DNA from: Lojkania enalia
Taxonomy: Eukaryota > Ascomycota > Dothideomycetes > Pleosporales
Direction: 5' to 3'
Assembly: GCA_010094045.1 (NCBI GenBank)
Contig: ML986580.1
Coordinates: forward strand, 1,104,571 to 1,168,570
DNA: 64,000 nucleotides
This document shows, one piece after another, positions 58,900 through 64,000 of the stretch (positions are counted from its first letter, which is position 1; every line of letters begins with the position of its first letter). A model generated the notes under the pieces. The model ran no database searches. It worked only from the letters and a program-made list of their open reading frames with translations, and had not been told where the DNA came from. A program made the position numbers and the translations under genes.

Positions 58900-60350
58900 G
58901 AATTTTAAATAGCTATAGAAAATAAAGTAATAATATAAAGTAGATAATATCTCTATAATTAATTTAACTATTATTATATTAGAGGGAGTATAGCTACTAT
59001 AAACTACTTCTACTTAAACTAACCTTCCTTACTCTAAACCTTCTTATACTTATAAGAAGAAGGATTATATAGACTATAATTAATAGGTCTAAGACTATAA
59101 AAAGTATTTTATCTAGTTGCTAGTAGACTTTTAAATAAAAAGGTAGAAAGTTACTTTTACTTTTAAATATATTTTAGAATCTTTAAAAACTTTATAGGAG
59201 ATATATAAAACTATAAAGTACTAAAAGAGTATATACTAGATTTTTATATAAAATATCTTAAAAGTAAAAATACTAAGTATATTAGAAATTCTATTAGAAT
59301 AAAGGTAAGAAGCTTTTAATACTTTAAAAAGGTATAGATAAAGAATAGACTAGTTTCTAACTAACTTATTAAACTATATAAGATCTCTATAAAAAGAAGT
59401 TAAAGAGATAAATAAAGACTATATAGTAAATAAGTTTATCTTAACCTTATTTAAGTTAATAAGAAGAGATTTAGATTTTCTCTTAAGACTATAGCTTTAG
59501 ATACTACTAGAGGTAGAAAAATACGCGAATATAATCTTTAGGTGTTATTAAAAGCTTTATAAAAGGTAAAAGAAGTATAATATAGGTAATTATAAAAGGC
59601 GAGGGTCTAATACTTTAGGTAAGAGTAATAATACTTTAAAGAAGATTAAAAAGAGTTAGAAACTCCTAAAGAGTTTTAGAAAAAGTAATATCTATCTAAA
59701 GTAGTCTTCTATTATATATTAGATATATAAAGAGAAGGGTTATAGATTTTCTAACTATCTATAAAAAAAAGAGAAGTCTAAAAAAGCTCCTAAATAGAAG
59801 TTAGAAAAAGGTAAGAATTAGAAGAATTAAGCTTCTTTCTTCTAGCCTATATTAAACTCTTTAGAAAGAGTAGAAAGCTAGAGAAATTATAAAAATTACT
59901 TTTTTAAACTTTTATAAAGTTGCTTATAATTAAGATAGTAATAGAAGGTTTAGTTAAAAATAATTATTTAATTAACTTAGATACGTAACTAAATCTCTTT
60001 AATACTATACTTATAAAGTAGTATAGTTTAAAGATTAATCTATTATTAAAGTTAATAGTAGAAGTTATAAACAGCTCTAAAATCCTAATATATAGAACTA
60101 TTATTATAAAGGTTACTATTAAGAACTTATATAATAAGGTTTAAATTTATAAAATACTATTTATAATATTAGACCTTAAAGGGTATAAAGTTTACTTTAG
60201 ATTATCCTAGATATAGGATTATAATCCGAAATTAAACTTTCTTAGTAGAAGGATATTCTTTAAAAGGGTAAAAGTTATAAACTTACTCTAGTTCTATAAA
60301 ATAATACTAGAGAATATAGAAGAGTTTATAGAAACTATTATAGGTAGTAA
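58900..60350 (+). pseudogene. Ty3/gypsy gag-protease relic (plus strand)
   Basis: Boundaries are approximate. The clearest part is at about 60171-60300, where one frame read through TAG codons gives LDLKGYKV..., then D-Y-N-P and LSRRIFF, the pattern at the end of the gypsy aspartic protease before reverse transcriptase (GYxxxLGxxWLxxxNPxxDW). The upstream 1.2 kb has no conserved motif that I can fix but is the right length for gag. Reverse transcriptase does not follow, because minus-strand relic sequence begins near 60360. Confidence 0.45.
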
Positions 60351-60691
60351 AGTAGACGTCTATATATACCTAGTTAATTTAGTAGCTATATATTATAGAC
60401 GTTTATATAGAGTTGGTTAATCGCACTTTAAATAGTTAACTCTATTACTATATACTATATATAAATATTAAAATATTATATAAAGAATAGAAATATCTAT
60501 ATTATATAAGTTTTATAGAAGCTAAGTCTATACTACTATATAGACTAGCTAGATTAATAAAACCTTCTTCTATTATAGTTACTATAAGTCGGTTATAATC
60601 TAACTAGCAGTTAATAGCTATTACTAGTAGCTGGTTTAGGTATTATAATAAGAGTAGTATAGGTGTAGAAGTATCGCGGTATTACTATAAT

Positions 60692-60706
60692 AGTACTCCC
60701 CCTTTA
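60692..60706 (-). other. Possible polypurine tract of a minus-strand LTR element
   Basis: On the minus strand TTAAAGGGGGAG is followed by a TATTATAG that could be a mutated TG-type LTR start. It lies about 310 bases beyond the end of the minus-strand chromodomain relic, the expected place for the polypurine tract and 3' LTR. The LTR itself (down to roughly 60360) cannot be delimited. Confidence 0.35.
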
Positions 60707-61015
60707 ATTATAAGCTTTTATAAGTTAGGTCTTTATATTATATTTAGGTTATTTATAATTAAATAGTAGTTATTAATACTAGTATTAGTTAAGGTTATAG
60801 GCGTATTAGTATAATTAGTTATTATTATATAGTAGTACTATACTAGAGATTAGGTTAGGTTGTAAGTATATTAGTACAACTAGTAGTTAATAGTAGTACT
60901 ATACTAAGAATTAGTAGTAGTAGTATTACTAGTATTATATTAGTATAGTATTATTATAAGCGTCTAGAAATATACTTAGATTAGATTCTAGTACCTAATT
61001 AAGAATTTAGATATA

Positions 61016-61930
61016 ATATTATATTTAGGTCTTATTTATTCGGGTTTCTAGTATAGTAATCTTCTATAGTAGTTATCTTAGTAAAATTACTAGTTAGGTA
61101 CTATTCTAGGTTATAATAGCTAGTCTACTTAACTAGGTATTTGTGCTGGCGTTTCTATTAGTTATAATAGAGGTTTTCTATTTATTTAATAAGGTATTTT
61201 AGTTCTCTATTAATCTTAATAGGTTTAAGGTTATATACTTATTAACTAGATAAGTAGTTAAATAATTTAGGTGCTAGTTATAATAGTAATATATAGAATA
61301 TAGGATATATTTTAGCCGATTTAAATAATTTTAGTTTATAAGTATATAAGAACACCTTTGCGATAATTTTATAAAGACTTATATTCTTCTAGTTAAACTT
61401 TTTTAACGGTCTTTATATACGTATATTTCTAGCATCTAGCTAGACTAAATTACTAACCTAATAGTTAGAAGCTAATATATACTTATAATTAGCGTACTTT
61501 TATTAAAGTACTTATATCTAGGTAAGTTCTTCTCTAATATATTCTATAATATCCTTTATCTTATTAACTAGTCTATTAGCTTTCTAGGCTATTAGAGACT
61601 ATTTTAGTAGTTAATAGATCTCTATAGGCGGCTTAAAGCCTATTTAAAAGTACTAGCTAAAGTAGACTAAAAATAGGGAGACTTTTATTAATTTAAATAC
61701 TATATTATTTACTTTAAACTATACTATTAGCAGCTATTTAACCTAGTTATCTTATTTATAGCTAGTATAGGCTTAGAGAACTTATTCTATTACTATATTA
61801 GTATTCTCTATTTAACTATTAGTCTTTAAGTAGAAGCTAGTTAATATATATATATTAATTTATAGCTATCTATAAAGCTCTTAATAGAAGGTAAAAATAA
61901 ACTATATTCTATAGTCGGATATAATAGTAT
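61016..61930 (-). pseudogene. Ty3/gypsy (chromovirus) pol relic: integrase and chromodomain
   Basis: A single minus-strand frame, interrupted only by stops explainable as W-to-stop or Q-to-stop changes, shows the end of the integrase core (LASTYR..., then a segment matching the QTE-R-N region), KANRLVNKIKDIIEYIREEL, the LDARNIR...RPLKKF motif of the integrase C-terminal domain, and then a chromodomain pattern (KYLVK, NFTKITTIEDYY, RNPNK). The lack of frameshifts indicates decay by point mutation. Reverse transcriptase and RNase H would lie above 61930 but are not readable there. Confidence 0.75.
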
Positions 61931-62007
61931 ATAGTAGTCTTATAATAGTATAGGTAAGATAATAGGTCCGAATACAGTACGAATCTACTTAGAGGTATAT
62001 AGGAGTA

Positions 62008-62211
62008 TGTAGGGGTTTAGGGACCTAGGAATTCTATTAATACCTATAGGCCTTATACGAAAGAATATAGAAGAACTACTAAACTACTTATAAGAGAGTA
62101 TATAACTATATACGGAAGGGAAAAGGGGTAGAACTAGAGGTAGGATAAGATAAGCGAAAAGCTTTAGGATAAGATTATATATAAAGCTTTTCGTAGAACG
62201 ATTTCTTTACA
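62008..62211 (-). mobile_element. LTR relic of a gypsy-like element (about 204 bp)
   Basis: On the minus strand it starts TGTAAAGAAATCG and ends CCCCTACA (TG...CA). Eleven bases before its start is a purine run AAGAAGGGGGG (62223-62233), the expected position of a polypurine tract, so this would be the 3' LTR of an element whose body lay at higher coordinates, now replaced by the Fot1-like relic. Confidence 0.45.
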
Positions 62212-62659
62212 TTATTATACTACCCCCCTTCTTATAGGCTGATAGTCCCTATCTATACTAGTTTGGGAGGGAATTAGGGCTGTTATAGATAGGTTCTAGT
62301 ATAAAGAAATTTCTTTAAAAAGGTATTTACTAGTAAAAGCTAATACGCACAGTTACCTATAGAGATATATTTATTAATATAATATTAAGTAAGATTTTCA
62401 CAGTAAGTATAATTAACCTATATATTAGCTAGTAACTACTATTATAACAGTTTATTAATATTGCAATTTCGTTACGTATAGTAATAAGCGTTTACTAGCC
62501 TTAGTATATTACTAGATTACTGTTAACTAAGCTTTCTTAACTAAATAATAACTTCTAACGTATAGTATAAGCAAGCTAATCACCTAAGCGAGCTGATTAT
62601 AATACTAAAACTCTACTAAAATCGCGATAATTATACTTTATAGTATTATACTACAACTA

Positions 62660-64000
62660 ACAACTACAGAATTAATTCAGAAAGAAGCTAGAATACAGCT
62701 TACACTCTAAGCTCTTTAATAAAACGTGATACTAACTATACGTCGCGTTGCATCAATCTATAATATCTCCTAAAGTATACTTAGTACACGAAGGCGAGGA
62801 ATAGCTCTACAACGCGATTACCGGCCTAATTTAATAAAGCTTAGTAAGACTGAGGAGTGGGTAATTATTTAGTATATACTAGATCTAGATATAAGAGAAT
62901 TTCCGCTGCGGCTTACTGCTGTTTAAGATATAGCTAATTTACTGCTAGCTACGCGCTCTACTAGCTAGGTTAGAAAGAACTAGACAGAGAACTTTATTAA
63001 ACGTACACCTAAGCTTAAGGTTAAATTCAATCGAAAGTACGACTATTTAAGAGCTAAATGTAAGGATCCTAAGGTTATAGAAGGCTAGTTCTACCTTATA
63101 TAGAATATAAAGGCTAAGTACGGTATTATTAACAAAGATATATATAACTTTAACGAATCAGGCTTTATAATAGGCGTAATATCGATAGGAGCAGTAGTTA
63201 CTAGCTCTAAGAGACGGAATCGACTAAAGCAGCTCCAGCCAGGCAATTATAAGTGGACTACAGTTATCTAGAGCATCAACGCGATAGGATGGGTAATACT
63301 ACCTTTTATTATCTTTATAGGCACCTACTACCTCTCTATATAGTATAAAGAAGACGATATTCTACTAACCTAGGCTATATAGGTTACTGATAACAGCTGG
63401 ACGACAAATAATATTAGTATTAAGTAGTTAAAGTACTTTAACGCGCATATAAAGGATCGTACTATTAGTATATATTAATTGCTAATTCTCGACAGCTATA
63501 AGAGCTACGACTCGCTTAAATTCAGGCAGCTCTATAAGGAAAAGAATATTATTACTCTCTATATACCTCTATATTTGTTGTACCTACTATAGCTATTAGA
63601 TGTAAGTTGTTTCTCGCCTTTAAAGACTGCGTACGGGTGCTAAGTCGAGTAGCTGATACGCGGTCATATTAACCATATTATAAAAATCGAGTTCTTACTC
63701 TACTTTAAAACAGCTTTTAACACAGCAATTATAAAGAGTAATATCCTAAGTAGCTTTCGAGGCGCTAGCCTAGTTCTATTTAATTTAGATACAGTACTAT
63801 CGAAGCTTAAAGTTCGACTATATATACTAATACCCTCTACAGTCGAAGATACCCCTTAGGAGTTAAAAATACTAAGTAATCCTATTAAATTTAGGTCTTA
63901 ATCTGCGTACGTTCGATTAAGAGTTTAAAAGCACCTAGATAGCTTATCTACTTTAATAGTAGAGGCGTTTAAATAGTTTATAAAGGGTGCTGCGTATATA
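62660..64000 (+). pseudogene. Fot1/pogo-family DDE transposase relic, running off the window end
   Basis: One continuous frame from about 62660 to 64000, broken only by TAA/TAG stops, encodes: an N-terminal helix-turn-helix part (RIQL, IRRVASIYNIS), the CENP-B/Tc5 DNA-binding part (KLSKTEEWVIIQYI, DIREFPLRLTAV, KRTPKLKVKFNRKYDY) and the DDE domain (YNFNESGF, LLILDSYKSYDS, ITLYIPLYLL, LDVSCFSPLKTAYG, FRGASLVLF). The first catalytic Asp (normally in NFDE) is Asn; the other two (LLILD, LDV) remain. The many stops fit CAG/CAA to TAG/TAA and TGG to TAG changes, so it is dead by RIP. Its 5' terminal inverted repeat is not identified; the 3' end is outside. Confidence 0.82.

Larger units (their letters stand above)
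58620..64000. other. AT-rich, RIP-degraded transposon block
   Basis: Composition changes sharply at 58620: the sequence becomes dominated by A/T with abundant TA dinucleotides and TAG/TAA in all frames, and no ORF of 60 codons survives. This is what C-to-T changes at CpA on both strands produce. Several relics can still be read by following a single frame through stop codons (separate entries). Confidence 0.85.

Overview
This window is nuclear DNA from a filamentous ascomycete (Pezizomycotina). The signs are short GT-AG introns (mostly 45-120 nt) with CTAAC/CTGAC-like branch sites, proteins typical of that group (Vps17, Snx41, Trm732/THADA, a GT69 CAP59-type enzyme, a Far1/Ste5-like RING-PH-vWA scaffold, a DUF4360 secreted protein), and an AT-rich block of transposon relics whose decay pattern is that of repeat-induced point mutation (RIP). 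I cannot name the genus; a leotiomycete-like fungus is only a guess.

Layout. From 1 to 31.5 kb the window is gene-rich: the C-terminal end of a Psy2/SMEK protein phosphatase 4 subunit (1-666), dihydrofolate reductase (1.4-2.1 kb), a MAPEG/microsomal glutathione transferase (2.5-3.0 kb, minus), mitochondrial EF-G2/MEF2 (3.9-7.0 kb, minus) divergent from VPS17 (7.2-9.1 kb), a 2.7 kb gap, an amidase-signature enzyme with an unusual C-terminal tail (11.8-13.9 kb), an unrecognised low-complexity protein with a duplicated C-terminal motif (14.4-17.3 kb, minus) divergent from a nine-exon TRM732/THADA gene (18.4-23.7 kb), two small putative membrane proteins (24.1-26.4 kb), sorting nexin SNX41 (27.0-29.2 kb) and a vacuolar-type ZIP zinc transporter (29.9-31.6 kb). 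From 31.5 to 47.6 kb genes are sparser: a CAP59-like glycosyltransferase (minus), an RRM-like protein and the Far1/Ste5-like scaffold, the last two separated by a 5.6 kb gap. From 47.6 to 58 kb only one convincing gene is present, a secreted DUF4360 protein (54.2-54.8 kb, minus). From 58.0 kb to the end the DNA is repeats: two inverted LTR-like arms, then a sharp switch to very AT-rich DNA holding nested, stop-riddled relics of Ty3/gypsy elements on both strands and a Fot1/pogo DDE transposon that runs off the window end.

How the genes relate. This is not an operon or a biosynthetic cluster; most are housekeeping genes. Two PX sorting nexins (Vps17 of retromer, Snx41 of endosomal recycling/selective autophagy) lie 18 kb apart, and MEF2/VPS17 share a 209 bp divergent promoter. 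I found no CRISPR array, no rRNA, no convincing tRNA and no clear previously undescribed system. The best candidates for novelty are the duplicated-module protein at 14.4-17.3 kb, the amidase C-terminal extension, the degenerate metal site in the Far1-like vWA domain, and a T30/A91 homopolymer junction that may be an assembly artefact. Exon boundaries were worked out by hand from splice signals and reading-frame continuity.
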